From assembly GCA_034769895.1 (NCBI GenBank), contig CM068367.1:127770927-127834926 (forward strand): a stretch of 64,000 bases of DNA. Direction: 5' to 3'. The stretch's first letter is position 1; the number at the start of each line of letters is the position of its first letter. A model generated the notes under the pieces. That model did no database searches. It was not told the origin of the DNA and saw only the letters and a list, made by a program, of their open reading frames with translations. Positions 44,916 through 56,237 of the stretch are shown one piece after another. A program made the translations under genes and the position numbers. The stretch is from Magicicada septendecula. Taxonomy: Eukaryota > Arthropoda > Insecta > Hemiptera > Cicadidae.

Positions 44916-46469
44916 ATGATTACGCGTAGTCGCGCGAAAATGACAAACAATAATTCAGATAGTATGGAGTTCGACGTGAACAACCAGCTAGGCGTCGAAG
45001 GACGTGAGGAAGATACGACGCAGAGTGAAAACACCAGCGCCGACGAGACTACAAGGGCGGGGGGACAATCGTTAGTACCTCGCGAGATGAACTTCCAGTT
45101 ATTGCTCGAGTTCATTAAACAACAGAATGAAGAAATGAGTGAAAAAATGAGTGAAAAAATGAGACAACAGAATGAAGAACAGATTGGAAAAATAAAAGTA
45201 GAATTGCAAGAACACACCAAGAAATGGGAAGAGAAAATTAGCGAGCTACAGAAAAAGAATGAACGTGGAATGAAAGAGTTGAAGAATGAATTAACAAGAC
45301 ATACCAAAGAAAGTAAAGAATTGAGAGAGAAGGACCGACAAGAATGGCAAGAAGCAATTAATAATACACAGAAGTCAGTAGACCAAATAAATAACAAACT
45401 AGACACACATATTCAAGAAACCAACAGCAGGAATGAAGAATTGAAAGGAGTTGTCATGAACAACGTAGAACGACTACGGACAGAACAAGGAGAAGCAGTA
45501 AACTCGTTAAAACAGAAGATCGTAGAAGTAGATGACAGACAACGGTCGGCTGTACAGAAAATCAGTGAGACAGATAAAGAGAAGGAGACACGGCTAGAAG
45601 AATTAAGAAACCACATCGCCAAAGTTAAAGAAGGCCAAGAACGACTACAGCGTCAATTAGCCAACGCAGAAGTCGGATCGACCGCAAGAACAGGTGGGCC
45701 GCATAACAACGAATTAAAATACAACGGCACAGACCGATATCCCATCGAATTTCTCAAAGAACTGACCGAAATCCAGAACACATTCTACCCAAGTGACGAT
45801 GTCAAATGGATCGGTCGACATCTAGAAGCAGACGCCGCGATTTGGTGGAGGGTGATACGAGACCAAATCCGCAACTTTGATGAATTTAAAGACCTCTTCA
45901 CACAAAAGTATTGGGGAGAAGAAAGACAGGACGCAGTCAGGGACAACCTAGAATTTGGTCGATTTAATTGGAAGGGCAATCTGAGCGCAATTCAATATAT
46001 GGAGCGCAAGCTTCTTGAAAGTCGCCAATTAACGCCAGCTATCACTGATCGTCAGCTAATCAAAAAGATAGCGCGCCATTTTGGTAAGAATATTGAAATT
46101 GCTGTGGTGACAAGGGGGATTAATTCAATCCAAAACCTTGAATCATTGATTGCAGAGTACGCCACGATTAATCAGCGAACAACTAGAGATAATGACTTTG
46201 TAGGGAGTCACGAGAAGGTGAATGCCCGAGGTGTGGGGGAAGCAACAAACACACCCCAACCATTTCACAATAAGGGTGTCAGCTGGAAGCAAAAACAGCA
46301 TGTGCCGAACAGAGAAAGTGAAAACGATCGCAACGTTAAGGGGTTTGGACGACACACTAACCGACAGCCCATAAATTCCTTAGAATTCGTAAACAACGGT
46401 GCGTCGACCTCGACCGGTAAGGGGAACGACGTAGATAGAGAAAAAAAAATTAACCCTACCATACAATGA
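44916..46469 (+). CDS. gag: Gag polyprotein, copy 2
   Basis: The 517-residue product is identical to copy 1, with the same coiled coil, capsid domain and absent zinc knuckle. The leader from the PBS and the A9 run at the gag-pol overlap are also unchanged. Complete identity of a 1.55-kb frame means that the two copies separated very recently, were homogenised, or are an assembly duplication. Confidence 0.92.
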   Translation: MITRSRAKMTNNNSDSMEFDVNNQLGVEGREEDTTQSENTSADETTRAGGQSLVPREMNFQLLLEFIKQQNEEMSEKMSEKMRQQNEEQIGKIKVELQEHTKKWEEKISELQKKNERGMKELKNELTRHTKESKELREKDRQEWQEAINNTQKSVDQINNKLDTHIQETNSRNEELKGVVMNNVERLRTEQGEAVNSLKQKIVEVDDRQRSAVQKISETDKEKETRLEELRNHIAKVKEGQERLQRQLANAEVGSTARTGGPHNNELKYNGTDRYPIEFLKELTEIQNTFYPSDDVKWIGRHLEADAAIWWRVIRDQIRNFDEFKDLFTQKYWGEERQDAVRDNLEFGRFNWKGNLSAIQYMERKLLESRQLTPAITDRQLIKKIARHFGKNIEIAVVTRGINSIQNLESLIAEYATINQRTTRDNDFVGSHEKVNARGVGEATNTPQPFHNKGVSWKQKQHVPNRESENDRNVKGFGRHTNRQPINSLEFVNNGASTSTGKGNDVDREKKINPTIQ

Positions 46470-48846
46470 GATAGCCGATATACTGACCAAGAACCGACTT
46501 CACGAAACCAACATACTATTACCAGATCTTAGAAATGAATTAACTTATGAAGATGAATTAAGATTCGAACAACGGATTTCTAAGTGTCCAGAAATATTAA
46601 TTAAGTTCAATAATAATATTACGGTCCTTGCCTTATTGGATACTGGGAGCGCGATAAATGCGTTATCAGAAGAATGGTTCAACCAAAATAAACATTATTT
46701 AGAACCATATGAGGAATTAAGCATGACTAATACACTGATTATTAGTGCAGTAGGTAGTAAGTCTAAGCTTGTACGGAAACAAATCTTATGTGACATTTAC
46801 ATTAGTGATATCAAGATAGACTGCGTATTTTTAATTATTCCAAATTTAATTAGAAATTGTATATTAGGTATTAGCTTTATGAAAGATGAAAAATGTTTGA
46901 TTGACGGGGAAAAGGGAGTCGTCGAATTTAGAGGAAGAGAGGAAGAACAAAATGTCAGCATACCCATTATACACATGGAAGTAGTAGAAGCAGAAGAAGA
47001 GGATGAAATCGAGAAGAAAATAAACGCGAAAGTGGACAACATAACAGGTGTGGATGAGGAAACGTTAGAAGATCTGAGAGAAGTCTTAATGAATAATAAA
47101 AGTTTATTTCGGGAGAGTCCAGGGAGAATGGAATGCTATCAGCATGAATTTAAAGTAACGGACAACACGCCTTATTTCCAACGCGGGTGGCCAATTCCAC
47201 TTGCATACAAGCAAAGAGTTGATGCCGAAATCAACAAAATGTTGAAACACGGTGTAATTGAGAGGGGAAATAGCCCATTTATTAATCCAATGGTCGCCGT
47301 AATAAAGAAAGACGGAAACGTCAGGCTGTGTTTGGACGCACGAAAAATCAATAGTGTTACCATTCCCGACTATGAAGGACCAACTCCTATCCAACAGATT
47401 TTAGCAAGGTGTGGTAGAATGAAGTACCTGTCCACAGTGGATTTAACCAGCAGTTTTTGGCAGGTGCCACTAAAGGAATGTTGTCGCGATTACACTGCTT
47501 TCATGTATGAGGGGAAATGTTATAGATATACAGTAACACCATTCGGATTAAGCACCAGTTCTGCCGCTCTGACGAGAGGACTAGACATGGCACTTGAAGA
47601 TCCGGTGAAGGAAAACACAATCATCTATGTTGACGACTGTCTTTGTTACTCGAACGACGTCAAGACGCATCTGGTACATTTGAATTTATTATTAAGCAAT
47701 CTACGCAGAGCAAACCTAACGATTAACCTCGATAAATCGCAATTCTTTCGTCAAGAAATCGCCTACCTAGGGTATCGCTTAACTACAGAAGGAGTTCAAG
47801 CAACAGAAGAAAAGGTTGCTGCGATCAGAAATTTCCCAGTTCCGAGAAACCAGAAGCAATTGAAAGGATTCTTAGGATTGACTAACTTTTATAATAGATT
47901 TACTGCTAAGTATGCAGAAACGATTCAACCATTACTGGATTTATTAAAAAAAAATAAAAGGTTTATATGGACATCAGAACTAGATCGATGCTTCAAGGAA
48001 GTAAAGGATTTATTTATTGAAACGGTTATATTAAAATTTCCGAAAGCCAACCAACGATATTTTCTTCAATGCGATGCGAGTAAATACGCCTACGGTGGAC
48101 AACTGTATCAGTTGGATGAAGAGGGGAATGTGGGTGTAATTGCCTACACGAGTAAAACTTTTAAGGGTGCGGAAAAGAACTATTTCACGACTGAAAAGGA
48201 ACTCTTAAGCATTGTCAGATGTTTAGAGATGTTTCGAATATATATCTTGGGTCAACCATTAACGATTATAACTGATAATAAAGCACTCACTTTCATGCAT
48301 AAATGCCATCTAAACAACTCCAGGATAACTAGGTGGATCCTATCCATACAAGAATATAACTTTAACATCCTTCACTGTAAAGGTAAAGAGAATGTAGTGG
48401 CCGACATACTCAGCCGATATCCAGAAGATGCAACGGAAGAGGACCAAGTTGATGAGAACTTTGAATACCAGATAAATCAGGTAACTATAAAAATGAAGAA
48501 AGACGTATGTAGTATGATAAGAGACATAGGAAAATTCCAGAAGGAGGATACGAAGTTAGGATCTATTATAGATAATCTAGATAATGGTAATGAAAATGAT
48601 ATGTGTAAGTTTTATAAGTATGTTGATAACAAATTGTATAGAAAGTGTAAGAACAAATGGAAATTATACGTGCCAGAGAGTATTACGGACATAATCATCT
48701 CCGAAATACACCAGATGTACGGCCATTTAGGAGGTAAGAAATGTACCAAACTGTTACAGGAGAGTTTCACATTTGACAAAATGTCAAGGAAAATTAAAGA
48801 GTACGTAAAAACTTGTGACAAATGTCAACGTTGCAAGGATAATTAA
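46435..48846 (+). CDS. pol: Pol polyprotein, copy 2 (integrase core missing)
   Basis: Same domain series as copy 1: DTG protease (46639), YVDD reverse transcriptase (47626-47637), RNase H, integrase zinc-binding head, and the same stop after TCDKCQRC. It differs by a Phe-Met to Leu-Leu change between RT and RNase H (47932-47937) and Ser to Asn near 48628. The truncation point is identical to copy 1, so the loss of the integrase core predates the duplication and is a property of the lineage. Confidence 0.93.
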   Translation: MEKKKLTLPYNEIADILTKNRLHETNILLPDLRNELTYEDELRFEQRISKCPEILIKFNNNITVLALLDTGSAINALSEEWFNQNKHYLEPYEELSMTNTLIISAVGSKSKLVRKQILCDIYISDIKIDCVFLIIPNLIRNCILGISFMKDEKCLIDGEKGVVEFRGREEEQNVSIPIIHMEVVEAEEEDEIEKKINAKVDNITGVDEETLEDLREVLMNNKSLFRESPGRMECYQHEFKVTDNTPYFQRGWPIPLAYKQRVDAEINKMLKHGVIERGNSPFINPMVAVIKKDGNVRLCLDARKINSVTIPDYEGPTPIQQILARCGRMKYLSTVDLTSSFWQVPLKECCRDYTAFMYEGKCYRYTVTPFGLSTSSAALTRGLDMALEDPVKENTIIYVDDCLCYSNDVKTHLVHLNLLLSNLRRANLTINLDKSQFFRQEIAYLGYRLTTEGVQATEEKVAAIRNFPVPRNQKQLKGFLGLTNFYNRFTAKYAETIQPLLDLLKKNKRFIWTSELDRCFKEVKDLFIETVILKFPKANQRYFLQCDASKYAYGGQLYQLDEEGNVGVIAYTSKTFKGAEKNYFTTEKELLSIVRCLEMFRIYILGQPLTIITDNKALTFMHKCHLNNSRITRWILSIQEYNFNILHCKGKENVVADILSRYPEDATEEDQVDENFEYQINQVTIKMKKDVCSMIRDIGKFQKEDTKLGSIIDNLDNGNENDMCKFYKYVDNKLYRKCKNKWKLYVPESITDIIISEIHQMYGHLGGKKCTKLLQESFTFDKMSRKIKEYVKTCDKCQRCKDN

Positions 48847-49019
48847 AGAAAGAAATCAACGTGATAAATAATACATCAAATTATTTAAGGACAAGACGTG
48901 CGTTTATGTTACGTAAAGAAGGGAAAAGGCAAACTACTCAACGGCTAAGTGGGGAGAAGTTAGAGGAAAGCGTAACGCCTCTAACGGTAATAAAAAACAA
49001 ACCATTCAAGTTTGCTTAG
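48843..49019 (+). other. Short basic open frame after pol, copy 2
   Basis: The same 58-codon frame as at 41165-41341, unchanged and still open; see that entry for the interpretation. Confidence 0.3.
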
Positions 49020-49575
49020 CTAAGAGATAGAATTGTCTTTGTAAATAAATCAAGAACTATGTCATTGTGTTATAGTTAGTAGTGAAATCATAGACTAATT
49101 TGTAAAAATTTAAATGTCTTGTTTCATGGTAAAATTTTGAATAATGTACGTGATAAGATAGTAATCGATAAGAGAAAGTAAACAAAGGTTTGTTACTTAA
49201 TCATTTGAAATAATTAGCTATAAATTATTGGAATGTACAACAAGCAGTAATAAATTACAAGAATGTAAAATAGAAAAAAAAAATCATTTATTATAGATTG
49301 TGTAATCGTAAAAACTTTAATGAGAATTATAGTGTGATAGTTGTTAAGTTCAAACAAAAGGGGAATGTAAATAAAGTTTTGTTCAATTGAAATGAGATTT
49401 TGTTGAGAAATTGTAGAATTTTAGGGGAAGAAAATTTTTTTTTGATACGTATAAGAAGTACAGTATTAATGTTTATATGTGTAAAATTTAGCGTAAATCA
49501 AATTGTAATATAATCTTTGGAAAATCTAACCAAGGATAATTAGAGTGAATAGGTTATCATTAATACTTAAGCTTA

Positions 49576-49762
49576 TTGTGTTTTCTTTTGTTGTAACCAA
49601 GTTGGTCGAACGCTTGTCAACAAAATGTAAATTTTAGCCAATAGATTATTTAGGAGTAATGCATATAAATATTAAAAACCTAAACGAAAAAAAAATGTGA
49701 TAACTAGTTAGCAACAAAAGAATATTCTTTTACTTTATTTTCCTAAAAGGAAGGAATTTTGT
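49576..49762 (+). other. 187-bp indel present only in copy 2
   Basis: Lies between AAGCTTA and AGATATAG, which are contiguous in copy 1 (41889-41903). It has no terminal inverted repeat or flanking duplication that would mark an insertion, and its composition fits the rest of the internal region, so deletion from copy 1 is the simpler reading. Confidence 0.75.
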
Positions 49763-49906
49763 AGATATAGAACATGTAAATGAATATTAACTTAACCATA
49801 TAATTACTAGAAAATCTGTAAATGGATTCATAATCTCAAACAAGCGAGCAATAAATTCAGTATCAAGGTTATGAACGACAGTGGTGTAATAATGACAGAC
49901 AGTGTT

Positions 49907-49927
49907 GAAAAAGGGGGAAGGAAAGGG
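49907..49927 (+). promoter_or_regulatory. Polypurine tract candidate, copy 2
   Basis: The same 21-nt purine run as at 42040-42060, about 150 bp before the shared start of LTR3. Confidence 0.5.
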
Positions 49928-51013
49928 TAAGTGACACTACACTCTTTCATGTGGAAGATGATCTTTAGTGACTACACTCTTTTCAATGAAGAATGACCAT
50001 TGATGAAACTTCAGCAAGGGCATTAATTTGCGATTCCTTGATTCGGGACTCATCAATGAACCCAAACTGGGGACTCTGTAAAGCAATTACGGCAGAGAAT
50101 TTTTTTTTGCGTAAACGGCACTGTAGCGGGCGTCAACTGTCAAGAGTGATGCATGGTATAGCCAAACGGCCGCCGTTAGACAATGATTTAAGAAGGACAA
50201 CGCCTTGGCACATAACAGATGTTGGACATGGATGAACGACATAAGCGCAAGTGGCGACAATAACAAAGAAACAAAAGACGGTGTCAGTTCATCACAACTA
50301 CCGACAAAGAGTGTACTAAGGGGACGCCAACATTTTCGACATACACGTGTGAGTTAGCGGCTGCACATGGACATAACATTTTCCACAAAAGCAGTCTAAG
50401 AGCGGATGCAGTTAAGTACAAAGGAACTTATATAGCTGCACAGCGGGAAACTTGCTTACTGGCACGACATACGGAGCATCTTGTAAGGCTGCAGAACAGA
50501 TGTTAGTTCCTGGAAGATGACCACCATCAGCGTGTGAACGTAACAAGGGAAGTCGAGGACAATACGGCGATTCGACACACCCGGGTTATGGTACACACAT
50601 GTGCGGAAAGGAAATCGCTTAGAAAGGACACTTGGGAACGTAAGACAATCACATAACAGACAACCGTGTAATTAGGTCCGTCGTCATACGGGGAGATGGT
50701 GTGGACAGCAAGACTTTTAGAGAGGGGTCTTGGCTGACCTATCAAGAGCAAGGAATTCGGCAAAGGCGGGTGTAAAGAAGACGTCAACATGGAGACAAGG
50801 GTGAAGAGCGAATGGGAAGTAGACCAGAGACCCCAGCCGGAGTATCCAGGAGGAGCCTTCGCAGAATCTGATGCGAGAAACCAATCATGACAGTGATTGT
50901 GGTAAGGGTATGACATCCGTGGAGGGAGTCGTGTTGCTGAAGTAATAAAATAAGGTGTTCGCAGAGAAGAAGAATTCAGTCGATTTCCAATTTTCAAACA
51001 ATTTAAGTCAGTC

Positions 51014-51088
51014 TATAAAAATCAGTCAGTCAGTCTATTTTAATCTCAGTTCGGTCGATTTGGAGAGTTCAGTCTCAGTTCGGTCGTA
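51014..51088 (+). promoter_or_regulatory. LTR3 core promoter (TATA + TCAGTT initiators)
   Basis: TATAAAA (51014) and TCAGTT (51046) as in LTR1. Being the last LTR, it would drive transcription rightward into flanking DNA. Confidence 0.6.
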
Positions 51089-52143
51089 TTCTAATTTTTG
51101 TCAGTCAATTCTATTTCGGTATAAACCAGCCAAAGTCTTTCAGATGGACGGTAGTAAAGTGTATTGATACAAGCAAAGAGATCGTTCGGGAGTGTATCAG
51201 AGACTATGTAAAACTGTAGAACTAACCCGTGACCAAATACTATGACAATGTCGAGTTAAGTACGATCAGACTTTGTGATCATAAAAATCTCGTTTTTATG
51301 AATCTAATGCGAGTGATAAGGTATTGACAATATCACATTACCGTGACATAAGTGACATGAAACAATATAGTAAGATTGTGCCACGTTCTTAACTCACTAA
51401 AATGCAATTAAAACCAATTATATTTGCATTGTGAATACAGTATAAATGGTACAATCGCTCTAGTTAAACGCAGCATAAACTATTGCACGCGTACATCAAA
51501 AGTGACAAAGAACCTACACGCAAAGTGTTTTAGACGATGAAATCATATTCGAGTAACGCAATTAGTCATTATCGTTCATGCGAGTATCCGGATAAAATGT
51601 GGGACAAATAGTGTCGTGACGAAGTGTCAAGTGTAATTTAATTGGCGTATCTTCAGCCTGGATTTCTTCGTAGGATGAGAGGTACGACGCAGTTAATCAC
51701 CGCAATTTGGATACAAACAACAAGTAAATTATTATCATTCATGTAACATTAGATTAGGTCGCCACTGTCCTGCCACTCAAAAAGAACTCGCCACTGAGTA
51801 GAATATACATTTATTTAATTGTTGAATATACATATATTTAATTGCTCAAAAGTAACGCAAATTGAGAAATATGAATCCATAGAGTAGGATATATTGAAAT
51901 TTATATGGTCATTAATTAATTAGTCTTTATTGATTTTGTAGATGTTCATAACGTAGAGATAATATAACAGCATTGTGTATTTGATATGTTGTCTAGAAAC
52001 GCTAAATTTATTCAGTATTTAAATGATATTGAAAACATATAATAAATTTGTATCGTTTATAAAAATTAAATTTGTATTGTTTACGAAAATTAATAGTGTC
52101 TGAGTCAGATGATTGTTATTCACCCAAAACACCTGTTTACATA

Positions 52144-52610
52144 TGGTGCTCCAGCACGCGGGGCGTATTATGGCTCAGTGATATCAGAGTGTATCATCAG
52201 ATATGGCATGCCCGTCCTGGAGCAGTAAACAAGATCTGTAATAAAAACTTACATTTATGGAAACTCCTTTGAATAATTTTAACTAATTTATGCAAGTAGA
52301 GACAAACATAAAATATATTACAGTTGCATATGGTGTCCCAACACGTGACACGAGGAAGCAAATTCTAGTAGGTAATTGTAACCAAGAGAAAATTTTTATA
52401 CAATTAAAAATTCAATTAGATTATGCAATTAATAAATTTGCATAATACATGTATATTTGTACATGATGCCCAACGCGTGGTAATATATTATATTTGTACA
52501 TGCCGCCCAAACGCGGGACAATAAGCAAAATTTATTTAATTAATTAATTTATGCAATTATTAAATCTGCATAAACATATATTCGTATATGGCTCCCAAAG
52601 AACGTGGGGC
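52144..52610 (+). repeat. PBS-like motif array in LTR3 U5
   Basis: All five degenerate motifs are present at the same spacing as in LTR1. Here the sixth, functional PBS is absent because LTR3 ends the array, which shows that the five motifs are part of the LTR itself. Confidence 0.7.
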
Positions 52611-52633
52611 ATAACAAACTACATATACAGCCG

Positions 52634-52639
52634 TAACCA
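52634..52639. repeat. Putative target-site duplication of the LTR array, right
   Basis: TAACCA, matching 34525-34530. It overlaps the last one or two bases assigned to LTR3, so the exact LTR end is uncertain by a few bases. Confidence 0.5.
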
Positions 52640-52657
52640 TTACCAAGGTCCACCCTG

Positions 52658-52730
52658 ATAGTCTATTCTATTAGACTCGTAAAACAATGTGAAACACTGT
52701 CCAGTGGATGATCAAACAGAAGGAATATCC
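52658..52730 (+). repeat. Dispersed repeat segment R1, copy 2
   Basis: Matches 31136-31200 (GACTCGTAAAAC.ATGTGAAAC, GATCAAACA). It begins about 20 bp outside LTR3, so the LTR array inserted into or beside an older repeat. Confidence 0.65.
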
Positions 52731-53844
52731 AACGAACCAACGACGCGGCAGTTAGCCCTAAAAGCTCACCACTATGCTATATCAACTTCAGCAGGAATAC
52801 AGACTTTTTAATTCAACATGCAAAAACACATTACTTAACCAAAGAAAAGTTAATACTAACACGCTGGCGAATGACGACTGCGTTAGGTCTGCATTCCCTT
52901 TCTTGGCCTGCACGCAACGCGTGTAACAACGTTCCTGGAAACGCACGGGAATTTACGCTTCGTAACTTTTCTCCAGAAAACGCATATGTTTCAGGCCTTT
53001 TAACGCACAAAAATTTCTCTTTCTCTCTCCACTGCGGTTTGTTTGGAGCGACTAACGAGGTTACACAACTTCCGCTCGTGCACCGGCGCACGAACATCGG
53101 ACTTCTACGAATAGCAGAGTTTGGAACAAAATACCCTACGTTCTAACGAACTACGGTAGGCAATACCCCCCCATATTCACGGTGACACTTTTGACTTCTC
53201 ACAAAAGCAGTTGCACTCTCTCTCACTCTTTAAACAGAGGCACGAGCGGCATAGTATGACATATAGTAGGCAGTATGACATAGTAGCAATAGTATTACTT
53301 ACTGTATAAGCCCTCATGATGTATGTTACCTCCACCAAGAAGCCAATATAACCTCTTACCTGAAAAAAATATATTTAATTAGCATTTTATTTTTATTATT
53401 TATTCGAAAAGAATTACAACTAGCTGAATGACTTATGTGTGTCGCAACACGCGGACGTGATTACAGAGTTGCCAAATTAGGTTTATGTGTGTATACAGTA
53501 TGTAAGAATTACAACTAGTTTGTGGAATTAATAATTATCTTATTCATGTTATAACTTGTATAACATTGTTTATAATATGGTTTATGTCTATCTAAGAATT
53601 ACAACTAGTTTGATGAAATAATAATTTATTATGTTACTATATTATAACTATTCATAATAACAAAAAATATAGCAATTCAGGCTGAATAAATAAGGTGCTT
53701 TCTGAGGTAACGTAAAACAATTAAAAAAACTAGAAGCACATTTGAGTTCGCAGTGGTACGATATCGAACACGCACAAACGCGCTCCCAAAAAGTGGTACA
53801 ATTTTATATCTTGACACGCCATCATGATGTGTAAACCTTTCGAT
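52731..53844. repeat. Right flank: no gene; R2 copy and three-copy AT-rich repeat
   Basis: No supported gene. The R2 segment recurs at about 53436-53480. AAGAATTACAACTAG(C/T)T occurs three times in the same orientation, at about 53409, 53504 and 53592, with similar downstream AT-rich text, giving a degenerate tandem repeat with about 90-bp period. Confidence 0.55.
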
Positions 53845-54208
53845 TGCAAAACAACTGCCGGGCTGTTGGGCAAGGGTCCAACATTATTAAAATTATAATT
53901 GCTATCGAAAAGCTGGCTCACGACAGCAAGCCCATCAACATAAACAATACATATAAAACTCAACAAATTCACAAAATCATTCACTATCAAGGTCTTTCGC
54001 GGGACTTACTAAGAGGTCTTTCCCGCCACACTCAAAGAGGCCGTCGTGGGCACGGCCGAAGCGTCTGTGTTTGTTATTTTTGTGGATTTGTTGACTTTCT
54101 ATGTATAGTTTATGTTGATGGGGCTGCTGTCATGGACCAGATTTTCGATAGCAATCATAGTTTTAATAATGTTAGACCACGGCCTAACAGCTCGGCAGTT
54201 GTTTTGCA
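53845..54208. mobile_element. 364-bp foldback element, about 128-bp arms
   Basis: Left arm 53845-53976 and right arm 54081-54208 are long imperfect inverted repeats. The tips are TGCAAAACAACTGCCG and CGGCAGTTGTTTTGCA (exact). Arm features such as GGGCTGTTGGGCAAGGGTCC and CCACGGCCTAACAGC resemble the arms of the element at 3601-3915. The centre holds GGCCGTCGTGGGCACGGCC followed by GAAGCGTCTG (54037-54067), a mutated form of the GGCC-hairpin-GAAACGTCTG motif at 3824-3852. Open frames on both strands are chance frames. Confidence 0.8.
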
Positions 54209-55166
54209 GAAAAATACCGGCCGTGAAAACCTACGTTCTTTGTAAGGCTTTCCTTCACACTTGTCTCACTTAACTGGCGAGTTCCTGCGAAATCATGAAA
54301 ATTGTATCCTTCCTCGCCTTCTAAGCCTAAAGCCTCTTGCTACTTTAGAGGCTTGTAATTCGTAAATCACGACCCTTATTACAAACGATAGTCTTCTCAC
54401 ATCTTAAAACAAGCGATTCTGGGTCGCGCAGTACATACTTCTGAAATGCGTAGTGTATTACACTTATTCCGGTGCATATACAAATGTTTTTCTGTGTACA
54501 TACAATTTAATATTTACTCACGTCGCTCGAACATTTCTTATATTACTGTGCTATACTGTACCAATATCGCTCTCTCTCTCTCTCTTACACACACAAAGTG
54601 TAACTCTTAGCTAACACTTAAAAAGTGTCAGTTTTATACAGTCTGACGCAATGGCGTAACTACGGGGATCAATACCACACACAGAGCTATTAAAAATTTA
54701 GTGAAATTCCATAAACGCTTAACGTAGGCCTGGTTCTACGCAAGTTGCGTGTGTTAAAATATGGCTTATAAATAACTGCGTAAATAATTAAATAGGAAGA
54801 ATCTTTAATATCTTGTTTCTCTTGAGGAAAATGAGGAGTTGTCATTTAGTCGCCAGAAGAGCAGAACAGAAGATCACTGAAGATGACTGCCGCAACGGCG
54901 GTCGAACGTTTGGATCTACAAAAAGAGGACCACAGCTCAACAGCCTTCTGAGGAACCAAAGTACGAAATTACATGCTAATTCCGGCGTAACTCATAATAC
55001 AAATTACACCATCAATAGGCTAATCATTAAGAGCGTAGCGAATGAAATAATTAAAACAGGATAATATTTAAAATTAATTATTTCCTACTGATGTAAGTGT
55101 CTGCACAAATTGCGAGTTTAGTCTTATAAAAATAGTCAGATACTCGTAAAAATATTTATCCACGAC
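54209..55166. other. No gene recognised; short (TC)n
   Basis: A (TC)n/(AC)n stretch lies at about 54571-54597. An 83-codon frame at 54813-55064 has no recognisable domain. Confidence 0.5.
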
Positions 55167-55594
55167 AAAAATATCGGTATGGAGAACCATACATGGCTTC
55201 CATGTTATAAGATTTATATTTAAAATCATTTTCGAAATGAAATATTTCCATAGAAACTACTTCTTTCTACTTATTGCTTCAGCATTAACCACAGTACTGT
55301 GGTCACTAACGTATACCACCTCACGTTTTCGCACTCGATTTTCACCGATGATGATCAGTGCAGCGTACACAAATTGAGCATACGAGAGCGAAAATCAACC
55401 GAATTATAAAAATATCGGTATGGAGAACCATACATGACTTCCATGTTCTAAGATTTATATTTAAAATCATATTCGAAATGAAATATTTCCATAGAAACAA
55501 CTTCTTTCTACTTATTGCTTCAGCATTAACCACAGTACTGTGGTCACTAACGTATACCACCTCACGTTTTCGCACTCGATTTTCACCGATGATG
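55167..55594. repeat. 187-bp direct duplication, period 241 bp
   Basis: 55167-55353 is repeated at 55408-55594 with only a few substitutions (e.g. ACATGGCTT and ACATGACTT). Both units start AAATATCGGTATGGAG and end TTTTCACCGATGATG. The 54-bp spacer is unique. A recent local duplication; both units contain the same part of an open frame but nothing recognisable. Confidence 0.92.
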
Positions 55595-56237
55595 GCAGTC
55601 GATAGCACTGCCGAAAAGTCTGGTTTTGCAGAAAACATTGGACTACGGCTAAAGAGCCCGGGAAGCAATTTTAACAAAAAACTACTTCTTTGTTGCCGAT
55701 AACGTTGTACAATATATATAAAAAATTGCATAAAATTAATGGCTTGTATAAGTTAATGTTTGATCTCCACTAAGTAGTGCTCAAGTTTCCAAAGTTTTAA
55801 TATTATGATGTCCGTAATTAAAACATCAGAGCAGGTTTAGTGTGTATGAGGGTACACCGTGGACAAAAATTTTCAACATTTCCTATTGAGCGTTGCTACA
55901 GTGTTCCTAGTTGCAGCGTTCCTATCAAGCTGCGAATCTACAGTGTATGTTTCACAGAACAAACACGCGAAAAAGAAGGAGCGCTCCAAAGTCACTCATG
56001 GACCCTCAGCATCTTGCAGAGGGTTCATTCCCTAAAGACGAAAAGTCTGTCTATGAATCGTTCCTCTGTAAACACGTGCAGTTACACTGCCCAGCGATCC
56101 ACAGGAAGCAAATCGCTATCGACGCTGGACACTTTTTCGGCTTGCAAACGTTATGTTGGTATGGGTTTCGGCACTTGCCATTTAAAAAGCGTGCAAATGT
56201 AAGAAGATAAACATGAGTGAGGCCAGAAATAACGCGA

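Larger units (their letters stand above)
49020..50076 (+). other. 3' internal non-coding region, copy 2, with 187 extra bp
   Basis: Matches 41342-42209 except for small homopolymer changes and a 187-bp block at 49576-49762. No env-like frame. Confidence 0.6.
34531..52635 (+). mobile_element. Tandem Ty3/gypsy-type retrotransposon array (3 LTRs, 2 internal regions)
   Basis: Two almost identical internal regions alternate with three almost identical LTRs, all in the same orientation and sharing the middle LTR. Internal 1 and internal 2 are offset by 7678 bp through gag and pol. Gag is identical in the two copies (517 residues). Pol differs by three residues (Phe-Met to Leu-Leu near 40254/47932, Ser to Asn near 40950/48628). 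Internal 2 has 187 bp more near its 3' end. Domain order protease-RT-RNase H-integrase head places it in the Ty3/gypsy group; no env was found. Both copies lack the integrase core, so the element is non-autonomous for integration. Such arrays arise by recombination between LTRs of sister chromatids or of cDNA with a resident copy; an assembly duplication must also be excluded. Confidence 0.93.
50077..52635 (+). repeat. LTR3 (about 2559 bp)
   Basis: Starts TGTAAAGCAATTACGG and ends at GCCGTA, where similarity to the other LTRs stops and flanking DNA begins; no PBS follows. At least five substitutions set it apart from LTR1 and LTR2: near 51471 (A to G), 51542 (G to A), 52007 (C to A), 52372 (A to G) and 52629 (T to A). 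Confidence 0.9.
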
